Below are positions 14,780 to 22,233 of a stretch of 23,775 nucleotides of DNA, in pieces (position 1 is the first letter of the stretch; each line of letters starts with the position of its first letter). A program made the position numbers and the translations under genes. The notes beneath the pieces were generated by a model. The model saw only the letters and a list, made by a program, of their open reading frames with translations, was not told the DNA's origin and did not search any database. Source of the stretch: Gammaproteobacteria bacterium UBA7803. Lineage in GTDB: Bacteria > Pseudomonadota > Gammaproteobacteria > Pseudomonadales > Azotimanducaceae. The stretch is taken from the NCBI GenBank assembly GCA_002480525.1, contig DLCH01000029.1, positions 1 through 23,775 of the forward strand. The letters are read 5' to 3'.

Positions 14780-17257
14780 ATGACCGCATCAGCTCTGGAT
14801 CGCGCCACCCGGCTCGCCGCCGGCGGCGAGCTGCCGGACCACGCGCTGGCGCTGGACCTGGCCGAGGAACACGACACCGCCGCACTGGCGCGCCTCGCCG
14901 CGTCGCTGCGCGATCGCGGCTTCGGCAACGGCGTGACCTACTCGCGCAAGGTGTTCATCCCGCTCACCCATCTGTGCCGGGACGTGTGCCACTACTGCAC
15001 CTTCGCCCAGGTGCCGCGCAAGGTGAAGGCGCCCTACCTCACCGAGGACGAGGTGCTGGAGATCGCCCGGCACGGCGCCGCCATGGGCTGCAAGGAAGCG
15101 CTGTTCACCCTCGGCGAGAAGCCCGAGCTGCGCTACAAGGCCGCCCGCGAGGCGCTGGCGGAGATGGGCTTCGAATCCACCCTCGACTACCTGCATCACG
15201 TCGCCCGCCGGGTGCTCGAGGAGACCGGTCTGCTGCCGCACCTCAATCCCGGCACCATGACCGCCGAAGAACTCGAGCGGCTGCGGCCGGTGTCGCCTTC
15301 CATGGGCATCATGCTGGAATCCCTGTCGGACCGGCTGTGCGAAAAGGGCATGCCCCACTACGGCTCGCCGGACAAGGTGCCGGCGGTGCGGCTCGCCACC
15401 CTGGAACGGGCCGGCGAGGCGAAGATCCCCTTCACCACCGGCATCCTGATCGGCATCGGCGAGACGCGGGCCGAGCGGCTGGCCTCCCTGCTGGCGCTGC
15501 GGGAGCTGCATGACGCACACGGCCATATCCAGGAGGTGATCGTCCAGAACTTCCGCGCCAAGCCCGGCACCCGGATGGCCGGCGCGCCGGAGCCGGACCT
15601 GGACGCGCAGCTCTGGACCATCGCGCTGGCCCGTTTCGTCTTCGGGCCGGACATGTCGATCCAGGCGCCGCCGAACCTGCAGGCCGACGGGCTGGCGGCG
15701 CTGGTCGGTGCCGGCATCAACGACTGGGGCGGCGTGTCGCCGCTGACTCCGGACTTCGTCAATCCCGAGGCGCCCTGGCCCCATCTCGAGGAGCTGGCCC
15801 GGGAGACCGCCCGCGCCGGCAAGCACCTGCACGAGCGGCTGACCGTGTATCCGTCCTTCGTCCGCGACCTGGACACCTGGGTGGACCCGGGACTGCATGA
15901 GCGCATTCTCGAGCAGGTGGACGCGGAAGGCGCCGCCCGCACCGACGACTGGTGCCCGGGCGAGGAGATCGCGCCGCCGGCGGACGTTCTGGAGGCCATC
16001 AAGCGCCCGCCCCGGCAGGTGTCCGCCGACCTGACGGCCATTCTCGACAAGGCCCGCGCCGGCGCCGATCTCAGCGAAGCGGAGATCGTGCGGCTGTTCG
16101 CCGCCCGCGGCGACGACTTCAGCGCCGTGGTCCAGGCCGCCGACGCCCTTCGCGCTGCGGTGAACGGCGACACCGTCAGCTACGTCGTCAACCGCAACAT
16201 CAACTACACCAACATCTGCTACTTCAAGTGCCAGTTCTGCGCGTTCTCCAAGGGCAAGCTGTCGGAGAACCTGCGCGGCCGGCCCTACGACCTGTCCGAC
16301 GAGGAGATCGCCCGGCGCACGGTGGAGGCCTGGGAGCGCGGCGCCACCGAAGTGTGCATGCAGGGCGGCATCCACCCGGAATACACGGGTGACAAGTATG
16401 CCGACATCCTGCGCGCCGTGAAGGCCGCGGTGCCCGAGATGCACGTGCACGCGTTCTCGCCGCTGGAAGTCTGGCAGGGCGCGGCCACCCTGGAGCAGGA
16501 CCTGGAACCCTACCTGCGCCGCCTGAAGGAAGCCGGCCTCGGCACCCTGCCCGGTACCGCGGCGGAGATCCTCGACGACGAGGTGCGCCAGGTCATCTGC
16601 GCCGACAAGATCAACACCGGGCAGTGGCTGGCCGTCATGGAAGCGGCCCACAACGTCGGCTTCCGCACCACGGCCACCATCATGTACGGCCACGTGGAGC
16701 GGCCCGAGCACTGGGCCCGGCACCTGATCCGCATCCGCGACCTGCAGAAGCGCACCGGCGGCTTCACCGAGTTCGTGCCGCTGCCGTTCGTGCACATGGA
16801 AGCGCCCATGTATCTCAAGGGCAAGGCGCGCAAGGGGCCGACGTTTCGGGAGGCGGTGCTGATGCACGCGGTGGCCCGGCTGGCGCTGTATCCCCACATC
16901 GAAAACATCCAGGCGAGCTGGGTGAAGCTCGGCTACGAGGGCGTGAAGGCGTGCCTCAACGCCGGCTGCAACGACCTCGGCGGCACGCTGATGAACGAGA
17001 GCATCTCCCGGGCGGCGGGCACCACCCACGGCCAGGAAACCTCGCCCCAGCTCATGATCGACATGATCGAGTTTTCGGGCCGGCGACCGCGGCAGCGCAC
17101 CACGCTCTACGACGACGCGAGCGCCGAGCGCATCGAGGCGGGCCTCGCCGCCGGCGAGCTGACCGAGATCGTCAACACGCCGGCGCAGAAGTACGAGCGC
17201 AAGCGCCGCGGCCCGCTGCTGCGGCCCGGGCTCATCGAAGCGGTGGACGTGGGCTGA
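14780..17257 (+). CDS. fbiC: FO synthase, CofG-CofH two-domain radical SAM fusion
   Basis: The protein has 825 residues, full length for FbiC. The N-terminal CofG-type half carries the radical SAM motif C66-x3-C70-x2-C73 (CRDVCHYC) and the C-terminal CofH-type half carries C480-x3-C484-x2-C487 (CYFKCQFC). Both [4Fe-4S] sites are intact. Other conserved blocks include 'TLGEKPELRY', 'GILIGIGET', 'QNFRAKPGT' and 'NDWGGVSPLT' in the first half, and 'CMQGGIHPEYTG', 'LPGTAAEILDDEVR', 'TATIMYGHVE', 'FVPLPFVHMEAP' and 'GGTLMNESISRAAG' in the second. CofH couples tyrosine to 5-amino-6-ribitylaminouracil and CofG closes the deazaflavin ring, giving FO. The stop overlaps the start region of the downstream HAD gene. 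Confidence 0.97.
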   Translation: MTASALDRATRLAAGGELPDHALALDLAEEHDTAALARLAASLRDRGFGNGVTYSRKVFIPLTHLCRDVCHYCTFAQVPRKVKAPYLTEDEVLEIARHGAAMGCKEALFTLGEKPELRYKAAREALAEMGFESTLDYLHHVARRVLEETGLLPHLNPGTMTAEELERLRPVSPSMGIMLESLSDRLCEKGMPHYGSPDKVPAVRLATLERAGEAKIPFTTGILIGIGETRAERLASLLALRELHDAHGHIQEVIVQNFRAKPGTRMAGAPEPDLDAQLWTIALARFVFGPDMSIQAPPNLQADGLAALVGAGINDWGGVSPLTPDFVNPEAPWPHLEELARETARAGKHLHERLTVYPSFVRDLDTWVDPGLHERILEQVDAEGAARTDDWCPGEEIAPPADVLEAIKRPPRQVSADLTAILDKARAGADLSEAEIVRLFAARGDDFSAVVQAADALRAAVNGDTVSYVVNRNINYTNICYFKCQFCAFSKGKLSENLRGRPYDLSDEEIARRTVEAWERGATEVCMQGGIHPEYTGDKYADILRAVKAAVPEMHVHAFSPLEVWQGAATLEQDLEPYLRRLKEAGLGTLPGTAAEILDDEVRQVICADKINTGQWLAVMEAAHNVGFRTTATIMYGHVERPEHWARHLIRIRDLQKRTGGFTEFVPLPFVHMEAPMYLKGKARKGPTFREAVLMHAVARLALYPHIENIQASWVKLGYEGVKACLNAGCNDLGGTLMNESISRAAGTTHGQETSPQLMIDMIEFSGRRPRQRTTLYDDASAERIEAGLAAGELTEIVNTPAQKYERKRRGPLLRPGLIEAVDVG

Positions 17258-17916
17258 CCGGGCGGCAGCACAACGGCCGCCGCCCCGCCCTGGTCTTCGA
17301 CCTGGACGGCACCCTGAGCGACCCGTTCGAGGGTATCTGGCGCAGCGTGAATTTCGCCCTGGCCACCGTGGCCGCGGATCCGGTGCCGCGGGAGGAGTTC
17401 CCGCGCTACATCGGGCCGCCCATCGACCACACCTTCCGGGCCCTGATCCCGGGGATCGGCGAGGACGGCGTGCACGCCCTGGTGGCCGCCTTCCGCGACC
17501 GCTACGGCCGCCTCGGCTACGCCGAGAACACCCTCTACGACGGCGTGCCCGAGGTGCTCGATGCCCTGCGGGGTCGATCCCACCCCTGCGGCGTGTGCAC
17601 CGCGAAGCGCCGGGACTTCGCCGAGCGCATCCTCGCGATGTTCACCCTCGACCACCGCTTCGACTTCGTCGACGGCGGCGACGTCGGGATCGCCAAGACG
17701 GATCAGCTCGCCGCCCTGCTGCGGACCGGCGCGATCGGACCTGATGCGGTGATGATCGGCGATCGCGCCAGCGACGTTGCAGCCGCCACCGCCAACGGCC
17801 TGCGCGCCATCGGGGTCACCTGGGGGTTCGGATCGAGGGAGGAACTGGAGGGAGCGGCGCCCTGGGACATCGTCGAGTCGCCCGCGGCGCTCCTGGGAGT
17901 CGTCGACCGGCTGTGA
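17254..17916 (+). CDS. HAD-family phosphatase, Gph/5'-nucleotidase-like, with non-standard start
   Basis: The protein has about 220 residues. Motif I is D16-L-D-G-T (ALVFDLDGTLSDPFEGI), motif II the threonine in 'GVCTAKRR', the motif III lysine in 'GIAKTDQL', and motif IV 'VMIGDRASDV'. A cap domain lies between motifs I and II, as in phosphoglycolate-phosphatase-like HAD enzymes. No ATG, GTG or TTG lies in frame between the fbiC end and motif I. The best candidate is CTG at 17254, which overlaps the fbiC stop (CTGA) and would be translated by reinitiation; CTG at 17290 is an alternative. The link to fbiC suggests a function near F420 synthesis, for example dephosphorylating the ribitylaminouracil precursor of FO. 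That is inference; a general phosphatase is equally possible. Confidence 0.8.
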   Translation: MTGRQHNGRRPALVFDLDGTLSDPFEGIWRSVNFALATVAADPVPREEFPRYIGPPIDHTFRALIPGIGEDGVHALVAAFRDRYGRLGYAENTLYDGVPEVLDALRGRSHPCGVCTAKRRDFAERILAMFTLDHRFDFVDGGDVGIAKTDQLAALLRTGAIGPDAVMIGDRASDVAAATANGLRAIGVTWGFGSREELEGAAPWDIVESPAALLGVVDRL

Positions 17917-17936
17917 ACTCGTGGCGGCCGGAGATC

Positions 17937-17965
17937 GGCCGGGGCGGCATCACGCCGCCCCGGCC
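17937..17965. terminator. 12-bp perfect GC hairpin between convergent HAD and MFS genes
   Basis: GGCCGGGGCGGC (17937-17948) / atcac / GCCGCCCCGGCC (17954-17965) is a perfect 12-bp stem. The MFS stop codon (tca on plus) is in the loop. It has no U-tract. It likely blocks read-through in both directions or stabilises both 3' ends. Confidence 0.5.
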
Positions 17966-19170
17966 ATCACCCGGTGAGCTCTGGCCGCGGCCACCAGGGG
18001 CAGGATGATGCCGGCGAAGATCACCAGCGTCGCTCCGGCGAGCAGCCACAGCATGGTGCTCATGCCCCACAGGTCGAGCCCGTGGCCCACCACCGGCCCG
18101 GTCAGCACGAACGCGCCGCGGAAGCCGAAGCTCGCCAGCGAGTTCGCCGTGGCCCGGAAGGTGCCCGGCACCCGGCGGTTCAACGCGTCCCGCAGCACCA
18201 CGAGCCCCACGCCCCGGGCGAGGAAGAAGCTCGCGCTGGCGAGAAACGCCCCCACCGGACCCAGCAGGTCCAGACCGAGATACCCCAGCGCCGGCAGGAC
18301 GCCCATGAGCACCAGCACGGCGGAGGTGCCGATCCGGGCCTCGACCACGTGGGCCCAGCGCCCGCCGACGGCGGCCACCGCCGTGAGCAGCGCCCACAGG
18401 TAGCCGAACAGGCCGAGCTCGATGCCCTGATCCTGCCAGAGCTGCTGGATCAGCCAGACGGCGTAGAACGTCGTCAGGCTCCACACGCACAGCGCCAGGA
18501 ACGTGAGCCGCAGCACCACGCTGTCCTGCATCATGTGACGGCAGATCCGCCCCATGTTCTGCAGGTGTCCGGTCTGCTCCAGCCGCGCCACCGGCGGCTC
18601 CACCAGCCGCACCGCGAGCAGCAGCGGTATCCAGCCCGCCGCCGCCTGGACGTAGATCACCGCGTCCATCGACCACAGCAGCAGCAGCACGGAGCAGAGC
18701 ACCGCAGACACCGCCTCCGACGTCGTGCGGATGCCGTAGAGGCGCCCCACCACCTTGCGCTGCTCTTCCTCGGGCCGCTCCAACGCCGCCTCGCTGTCGT
18801 AGAGCAGCGCCAGGTCCGCCCCGGAAATCAGGCTCGCCGATACGCCCAGGGCGATCTCGAACAGGGCGAGCCCGAGGAAGCCGTCGGCGAACAGCAGCAG
18901 CGTGTGGCCGATGCCGGCGATCACCGCGCCGACCACCAGGGTCGGCTTGCGGCCGAGCACGTCCGCCGCGTAGCCGGACGGCACCTCGGTGATCATCACC
19001 ACCGCGCCGAAGATCGCCTGCAGCAGGAACACCTGCTGCATGTCGAGCCCCTTGCTCTGGAAGAACGGCACGGCGATGGGCAGAAACACCAGGAACACCT
19101 GGAAGAAGCCCAGCGCCAGCGTGTTGGCGACATTTTTCTCGAGGCCGCGTCTTGGTATCTGACCGTTCAT
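17950..19170 (-). CDS. Major facilitator superfamily transporter
   Basis: The protein has 406 residues from the ATG at 19170 (GAGAG about 11 nt upstream). The frame is open further upstream to 19335, but that part overlaps a terminator and an open frame in another phase and does not look membranous. The first helix follows directly ('NTLALGFFQVFLVFLPIAVPFF'), and the MFS motif A variant 'GYAADVLGRKPTL' lies at residues 67-79 between helices 2 and 3. About twelve hydrophobic segments follow, with a longer polar central loop ('AVRLVEPPVARLEQTGHLQNMGRICRHM'). 'EVPSGYAADVLGRK' and 'SGADLALLYDS' resemble DHA-type drug or metabolite exporters. The substrate is unknown. Upstream lies a promoter, a small open frame and a terminator, suggesting attenuation control. 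Confidence 0.9.
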   Translation of the reverse strand: MNGQIPRRGLEKNVANTLALGFFQVFLVFLPIAVPFFQSKGLDMQQVFLLQAIFGAVVMITEVPSGYAADVLGRKPTLVVGAVIAGIGHTLLLFADGFLGLALFEIALGVSASLISGADLALLYDSEAALERPEEEQRKVVGRLYGIRTTSEAVSAVLCSVLLLLWSMDAVIYVQAAAGWIPLLLAVRLVEPPVARLEQTGHLQNMGRICRHMMQDSVVLRLTFLALCVWSLTTFYAVWLIQQLWQDQGIELGLFGYLWALLTAVAAVGGRWAHVVEARIGTSAVLVLMGVLPALGYLGLDLLGPVGAFLASASFFLARGVGLVVLRDALNRRVPGTFRATANSLASFGFRGAFVLTGPVVGHGLDLWGMSTMLWLLAGATLVIFAGIILPLVAAARAHRVMAGAA

Positions 19171-19223
19171 GGTTCGAATGCTCTCGAGCCCCTGCTCCAC
19201 CCGGAAATACCGGGCCCCTGAAA

Positions 19224-19265
19224 CGAAAAAACCCCGGAGGCGGTCCGCGCTCCGGGGTTCTTTCG
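19224..19265 (-). terminator. Strong intrinsic terminator in the MFS leader (possible attenuator)
   Basis: Arms 19224-19239 and 19250-19265 form a 16-bp inverted repeat with one mismatch around a 10-nt loop. On the minus-strand transcript the GC stem (CCCCGGAG/CTCCGGGG) is followed by six U residues, the classic rho-independent form. It lies 27 nt beyond the stop of a 36-codon frame and 53 nt before the MFS ATG, so it would end leader transcripts unless antitermination occurs. Confidence 0.85.
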
Positions 19266-19292
19266 AGCTTCTTTGCTTGTCGTAGAAGTTCG

Positions 19293-19403
19293 CTATCCGC
19301 CGGAACCGGGCCCTCCATGCACGGAAATCACCCACAGGTGGTCGCGCAGGCGCTGCGCCACCGGGGTGGTGTCCATGGTCTTGTTGCAGATGGCGAAGTT
19401 CAT
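19293..19403 (-). CDS. Small ORF, putative 36-residue leader peptide or small protein
   Basis: ATG at 19403 to TAG at 19293-19295. The peptide begins MNFAICNKTMDTTPVAQRL, contains 'RDHLWVISV' and ends 'HGGPGSGG'. Nearly all of its first 25 codons end in G or C, like the genes around it, while the flanking DNA is less GC-biased. A weak GGA lies just before the ATG. The frame sits between a sigma70-like promoter and an intrinsic terminator on the same strand, both ahead of the MFS gene. It resembles leader peptides that control exporter genes through ribosome stalling, but the peptide is not recognised. Alternatively it is an independent small protein with its own terminator. A second in-frame ATG is at 19376. 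Confidence 0.5.
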   Translation of the reverse strand: MNFAICNKTMDTTPVAQRLRDHLWVISVHGGPGSGG

Positions 19404-19459
19404 GATTCCGTAACGTCTTCGGCGGTGAGTACCGTTATCCGTCTTTCAGCGAGCGGCGG

Positions 19460-19488
19460 ATACTGCGCCTGCCGGTGCGACATGTCAA
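19460..19488 (-). promoter_or_regulatory. Sigma70-type promoter for the small ORF / MFS leader
   Basis: On the minus strand a perfect TTGACA (plus 19483-19488) is followed after 17 bp by CAGTAT (plus 19460-19465). The predicted transcript start is near 19453, giving about 50 nt of leader before the small ORF. This is the best -35 match seen in the window. Confidence 0.6.
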
Positions 19489-19570
19489 CAGACGCGCACA
19501 CGTTTCCGGCCTCCGATGCAGGAACGGAGACGGTCGCGCGGTGACTCTGGCCCGGCGGGCGGCGGTGAAC

Positions 19571-19576
19571 GATACT
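19571..19576 (+). promoter_or_regulatory. Candidate -10 element of the Gfo/Idh gene
   Basis: GATACT lies 29 bp before the ATG at 19606 in the gap divergent from the small-ORF promoter. No strong -35 is visible at the usual spacing. Confidence 0.25.
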
Positions 19577-19605
19577 CCCCGACGGGACAGTCGACGCGCA
19601 TCATC

Positions 19606-20658
19606 ATGACTCTGAAAGTGGGCCTCATCGGCTGCGGGCACATCGGCACCTTCCACGCCCGCAACATCAAGGACATCCAGCAGCACGGCCTAGTGGACAT
19701 CGAGTATCACGCGGTCTGCGACCGCTTCATCGAGCGGGCCGAGCAGTTCGCCGCCATCGCCGACTGCCCCCTGGTCACGGAAGATCCCGAGGACGTGATC
19801 GCCGCCTGCGATGCGGTCTACGTCTGCACCGAGACCGCCGAGCATCCTTACCTGGTGACGGCGGCGGCCGCCGCCGGCCGGCACGTGTTCTGCGAGAAGC
19901 CCCTGGCCCGCTCCCTCGCGGAAGCCGAGACCATGGCGGCCGCGGTCCGCGACGCCGGCGTCACCCACCAGGTCGGGCTGGTGCTCCACTACAGCCCGGT
20001 CTATCGGGCGCTGGCCGCGGAAATGACCCGCGCCGGTCCGGTACTGGCCGCCCACCTCCGTGACGATCAGTGCTTTCCGGTCGGCGGGCACTACGGCTCC
20101 ACCTGGCGTGGCGACGTGGCCCGGGCCGGCGGCGGCACGCTGCTCGAGCACTCCATTCACGACGTGGACCTGCTGCGGCGTCTGTTCGGCGAGATCGACA
20201 CGGTGCACTGCCGCACCCGGGAGGTGAGCGGGCATCCGGGGATCGAGGACGTGGCGGTGGTGACCTTCCAGCACGCCGGCGGCGCCGTCAGCTCGCTCAC
20301 CTCGGTGTGGCACGACGTGCCGAGCCGGCAGTCCAGCCGGCACCTGGAGGTGTTCTGCAGCCGCGCCCGCTTCGACACCCACCAGGACTATTTCGGCAGC
20401 CTGACCATCGAGACCGGCGAGGATCCGCCGCGAACCCTGTCCAGCGACGAGGTGCTGGCGCGGTTCATGGCGGAGGAATCCCTGCACGCCCGGGACGAGG
20501 ACCTCAGGCGCCTGGGCGGCCTGTCGGACCGGCGTTTTCTCGAGGCGGCCGCCGCCGGCAAGCCCGCACGGCCGGACTTCGAGGATGCCCTGGCCGCCCA
20601 CCGGATCGTCGACGCCTGCTATCGCAGCGCCGCCGAGGACCGGCCCGTGCCGCTCTGA
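19606..20658 (+). CDS. Gfo/Idh/MocA-family NAD(P)-dependent oxidoreductase
   Basis: The protein has 350 residues from the ATG at 19606, which places the Rossmann motif G-C-G-H-I-G at residues 9-14. An in-frame ATG at 19516 would add 30 residues without family resemblance. The conserved E-K-P-L is at 97-100 (K98 is the usual catalytic lysine), followed by 'HQVGLVLHYSPVYRAL' and the 'GGTLLEHSIHDVDLLRRLFG' helix with the second-domain histidine and aspartate. The family oxidises or reduces sugars, inositols and related polyols, or cleaves biliverdin-like substrates; nothing here fixes the substrate. It is a single gene that converges on the carboxylesterase with an 18-bp gap. Confidence 0.9.
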   Translation: MTLKVGLIGCGHIGTFHARNIKDIQQHGLVDIEYHAVCDRFIERAEQFAAIADCPLVTEDPEDVIAACDAVYVCTETAEHPYLVTAAAAAGRHVFCEKPLARSLAEAETMAAAVRDAGVTHQVGLVLHYSPVYRALAAEMTRAGPVLAAHLRDDQCFPVGGHYGSTWRGDVARAGGGTLLEHSIHDVDLLRRLFGEIDTVHCRTREVSGHPGIEDVAVVTFQHAGGAVSSLTSVWHDVPSRQSSRHLEVFCSRARFDTHQDYFGSLTIETGEDPPRTLSSDEVLARFMAEESLHARDEDLRRLGGLSDRRFLEAAAAGKPARPDFEDALAAHRIVDACYRSAAEDRPVPL

Positions 20659-20668
20659 CCCCCCGCCA

Positions 20669-20689
20669 GACGGGCCTCAGCGGCCCGTC
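20669..20689. terminator. Hairpin at convergent Gfo/Idh and carboxylesterase ends
   Basis: GACGGGCC (20669-20676) / tcagc / GGCCCGTC (20682-20689) is a perfect 8-bp stem. The esterase stop codon (tca) is in the loop. It lacks a U-tract. Confidence 0.45.
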
Positions 20690-22233
20690 GCCCGCCGCCA
20701 GCGATCCTCGTGGAAGTCCAGCGCCGCGCGGCGCAGCCCCGAGCGGGCCTCGACCCGGTCACTGCCGATGTAGAGCAGCGTGTCCCGGGCCGGGGCGTAG
20801 GCCGGCCAGTAGCCTTCAGCCGCGCCGGCGGGATCGCCGCTCCGGGCGAAGTTCAGCCAGTGGCTGTGCAGCCGCCGGGCCATCGCCCGGTCGGCGTCGC
20901 TCACCAGCAGCCGGGGCATCGGCAGCTCGTCCAGCGTGTTGAAAACGAAAGGAATTTCACTGCCGTGGCCGGCGCCGGGCACCTTGTCGCGGCGCCGTTC
21001 CAGCACGTAGTCGAAGTGGTAGAGGTAGGCTTCCTCGCCGGCTTCGGCCACCGCCTTGGCGGTGAGCCTGGCACCGGCGACGAAGGCCGCGTCACCCCAG
21101 GCCACCCGCTCCCGGTCCGCCATCGGATAGAGGGCTTCGAGGCGGCCGGGATCGACCCGCGAGGCCGACACCGCCTGCTCGGCGTCGGTGCCGAAAGCGG
21201 TCAGCACGCTCGCCTCGTTCGAGTTGGCGCCGACCAGCACCGGCACTCGGTGAAACTCACCGGCGAGCAGCCGGCTGCCCGGGTCGCCGACCACCCAGTC
21301 GCCGTCGATCACCGGGCCGGTCGCGCCGATGCCGCCGCCGAGCTCCTCGCCGATCACCTCGTCCACCGGCAGGGCCCGCAGCGCCCCGGCGTCCACGTCG
21401 GCGCCGCGCCAGCGGGTGCCCAGGGTCACCAGCGACGGCAGGCGGCCGCGCGCCTCGGACAGATGCCGGGTGATCTGCAGCCCGCCGCCGCTCTGCACGG
21501 CGGCGCGCTGGAACAGACCCTCCGTTTTCGGCGAGGTGAGCAGGTAGAGCACGCTGGCGCCGCCGGCGCTCTCGCCGAACACGGTGACGTTGCCGGGGTC
21601 GCCGCCGAAGGCGCCGATGTTGTCCCGGACCCAGGCCAGCGCCGCCGCCTGGTCCATCAGGCCGAAGTTGCCGCCTTCGTCGAGGGCGGGATGGGCGAAG
21701 AACCCGAATCGGCCGAGCCGGTAGTTGAAGGTCACCAGGATCACGCCGTTGGCGGCGAAGCTGGTGCCGTCGTAGAACGGCTGAGCGCCCGAGCCGAGGC
21801 GGAAGGCGCCGCCGTGTATCCACACCATGACCGGAGCCTCCCGGGCCTCCGGCGGCGCCCAGACGTTGAGAAACAGGCAGTCCTCGGCGGTTTCGCCCAC
21901 CCGGCTCGGACGGTCGGGACGGGACGGCTGCGGGCAGGCGGGACCGAAGGCCGCCGCCCGACGCACCCCGTTCCAGGCCTCCGGCGGCGCCGGCGCGCGC
22001 CAGCGGCGCTCGCCCACCGGCGCGGCCGCGTAGGGGATGCCGCGGAACACGCGCACGCCGTCCTCGACCGTGCCGGCGATGGCGCCGCCGGCCACCTCGA
22101 CCACCGGCCCCTGGGGCGCCGGCGGGCTCTGACAGCCCGCGAGCGCGGTGACCACCGCTAGTCCGGCCAGTGCCACACGGGTGCGCCAGCCCCTGCCGGG
22201 CGTGGCGCCGCCATTCGAATCCGATGCCATCAT
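20677..22233 (-). CDS. Type-B carboxylesterase, lipoprotein
   Basis: The protein has 518 residues. The N-terminus has a positively charged stretch, a hydrophobic core (VALAGLAVVTALAG) and a lipobox L-A-G-C with C34, so it is probably a lipoprotein anchored in the cell envelope. The alpha/beta-hydrolase catalytic set is intact: oxyanion H-G-G at 140-142, nucleophile S222 in G-E-S-A-G, E340 in 'GANSNE' and H423 in 'GAGHGSE'. 'EDCLFLNVWAP' (117-127) is the family's second signature. It hydrolyses carboxylic esters in the periplasm or at the outer surface; the substrate is unknown. Start ATGs at 22233 and 22230 are adjacent, with GGGGAG just upstream. TAGACT (minus strand, plus 22264-22269) may be its -10. 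It is divergent from the aminotransferase gene. Confidence 0.92.
   Translation of the reverse strand: MMASDSNGGATPGRGWRTRVALAGLAVVTALAGCQSPPAPQGPVVEVAGGAIAGTVEDGVRVFRGIPYAAAPVGERRWRAPAPPEAWNGVRRAAAFGPACPQPSRPDRPSRVGETAEDCLFLNVWAPPEAREAPVMVWIHGGAFRLGSGAQPFYDGTSFAANGVILVTFNYRLGRFGFFAHPALDEGGNFGLMDQAAALAWVRDNIGAFGGDPGNVTVFGESAGGASVLYLLTSPKTEGLFQRAAVQSGGGLQITRHLSEARGRLPSLVTLGTRWRGADVDAGALRALPVDEVIGEELGGGIGATGPVIDGDWVVGDPGSRLLAGEFHRVPVLVGANSNEASVLTAFGTDAEQAVSASRVDPGRLEALYPMADRERVAWGDAAFVAGARLTAKAVAEAGEEAYLYHFDYVLERRRDKVPGAGHGSEIPFVFNTLDELPMPRLLVSDADRAMARRLHSHWLNFARSGDPAGAAEGYWPAYAPARDTLLYIGSDRVEARSGLRRAALDFHEDRWRRATGR

Noticed and set aside
14789..17029. Long minus-strand open frame opposite fbiC
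   Set aside because: fbiC is complete with both radical SAM motifs; the opposite frame is compositionally biased and has no domain.
17240..17260. Programmed -1 frameshift joining FbiC to the HAD enzyme
   Set aside because: The HAD frame is -1 relative to fbiC, but no classical slippery heptamer or stimulating structure was seen before the stop. Reinitiation at CTG is simpler.
19224..19265. Reading the strong hairpin as a plus-strand terminator for the HAD/F420 operon
   Set aside because: The last plus-strand gene ends about 1.3 kb upstream with the convergent MFS gene between, and the uninterrupted U6 tract is on the minus-strand transcript.
19293..19403. Small ORF as a RiPP precursor exported by the MFS protein
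   Set aside because: No maturase, protease or known leader/core motif is nearby; the glycine-rich C-terminus alone is not enough. It is kept as an unassigned leader peptide or small protein.
19152..19544. Plus-strand open frame antisense to the MFS leader
   Set aside because: It crosses the terminator hairpin, has no ribosome-binding site or recognisable sequence, and its codon use is less gene-like than the minus-strand 36-codon frame.
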